This document shows positions 57,323 through 57,351 of a DNA stretch of 57,351 nt, one piece after another (the stretch's first letter is position 1; the number at the start of each line of letters is the position of its first letter). The DNA is taken from contig JAFVGK010000148.1 of NCBI GenBank assembly GCA_017475035.1, positions 1-57,351 on the forward strand. Reading direction: 5' to 3'. Origin of the DNA: Blautia sp. GTDB taxonomy: Bacteria; Bacillota; Clostridia; Lachnospirales; Lachnospiraceae. The notes beneath the pieces were generated by a model. It was not told where the DNA came from and did not search any database. It worked only from the letters and a program-made list of their open reading frames with translations. Position numbers and translations under genes: made by a program.

Positions 57323-57351
57323 TTTACAGAGAGTTTGATCCTGGCTCAGGA
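57323..57351 (+). rRNA. rrs: 16S ribosomal RNA, 5' end only
   Basis: AGAGTTTGATCCTGGCTCAG at 57330-57349 is the universal 16S 5' sequence (E. coli positions 8-27), so the mature 5' end is set at about 57323. The gene is cut by the window edge. It marks the start of an rRNA operon read in the same direction as most genes here. Confidence 0.97.

Overview
The window reads as chromosomal DNA of an anaerobic Gram-positive bacterium of the class Clostridia, most likely a Lachnospiraceae member. Reasons: strong GGAGG ribosome-binding sites, a PyrK/PyrDB pyrimidine set, a DegV protein, a Spo0A-type DNA-binding domain, an A-type flavodiiron protein, a CIRCE operator, ClpC, and several small membrane proteins of clostridial type. 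All genes are on the plus strand except a D,D-carboxypeptidase and a cold-shock gene. The last 29 bases are the start of a 16S rRNA gene.

Layout. 162-7050: DNA repair and uptake (uvrA, an MreB-like gene, recD2, comFC). 7260-10938: a c-di-AMP operon (two membrane proteins, cdaA, cdaR). 11049-11315: an atypical HPr. 11317-28411: a cell-surface polysaccharide cluster with rfbC, a Wzm/Wzt ABC exporter, a large methyltransferase/kinase-like protein, four GT2 glycosyltransferases, a polyprenyl glycosylphosphotransferase and an LCP ligase; trmD and a minus-strand carboxypeptidase interrupt it. 28408-34247: a ClpX paralogue, a large secreted anchored protein, and htpG behind a CIRCE operator. 34802-37237: a stand-alone Spo0A effector domain, DegV, a small membrane protein and csp. 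37551-42417: pyrC-F-K-D-E. 42420-45674: a microprotein, VanZ-like, a small membrane protein and an M29 peptidase. 45834-49643: purE-M-N-D. 49721-56817: flavodiiron protein, SseB-like protein, ClpC with a giant acidic insert, an unknown protein and radA. 56818-57351: a repeat pair, rRNA promoter and 16S start.

The polysaccharide genes form a coherent pathway. The glycosylphosphotransferase primes the lipid carrier and the GT2 enzymes extend the chain. A methyltransferase/kinase-like protein with a C-terminal coiled coil resembles the WbdD type of chain terminator. Wzt carries a C-terminal substrate-binding domain and Wzm/Wzt export the polymer. The LCP protein would attach it to the wall.

The most unusual signal is a set of short palindromic interspersed repeats. 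The main family, here called R1 (about 100 bp, at least 12 full or partial copies), lies directly upstream of unrelated genes (HPr, a glycosyltransferase, an 81-residue protein, purE, purM, a 139-residue protein, and the MreB-like gene with an intervening spacer). It is always in the same orientation as the downstream gene and ends in a Shine-Dalgarno sequence. R1 also encodes the C-terminal tail of UvrA, supplies the clpC stop codon, and is inserted in-frame and antisense inside the methyltransferase. Three or four further palindromic families (R2-R5) behave similarly or flank the rRNA operon. Family names R1-R5 are mine; database novelty could not be tested.
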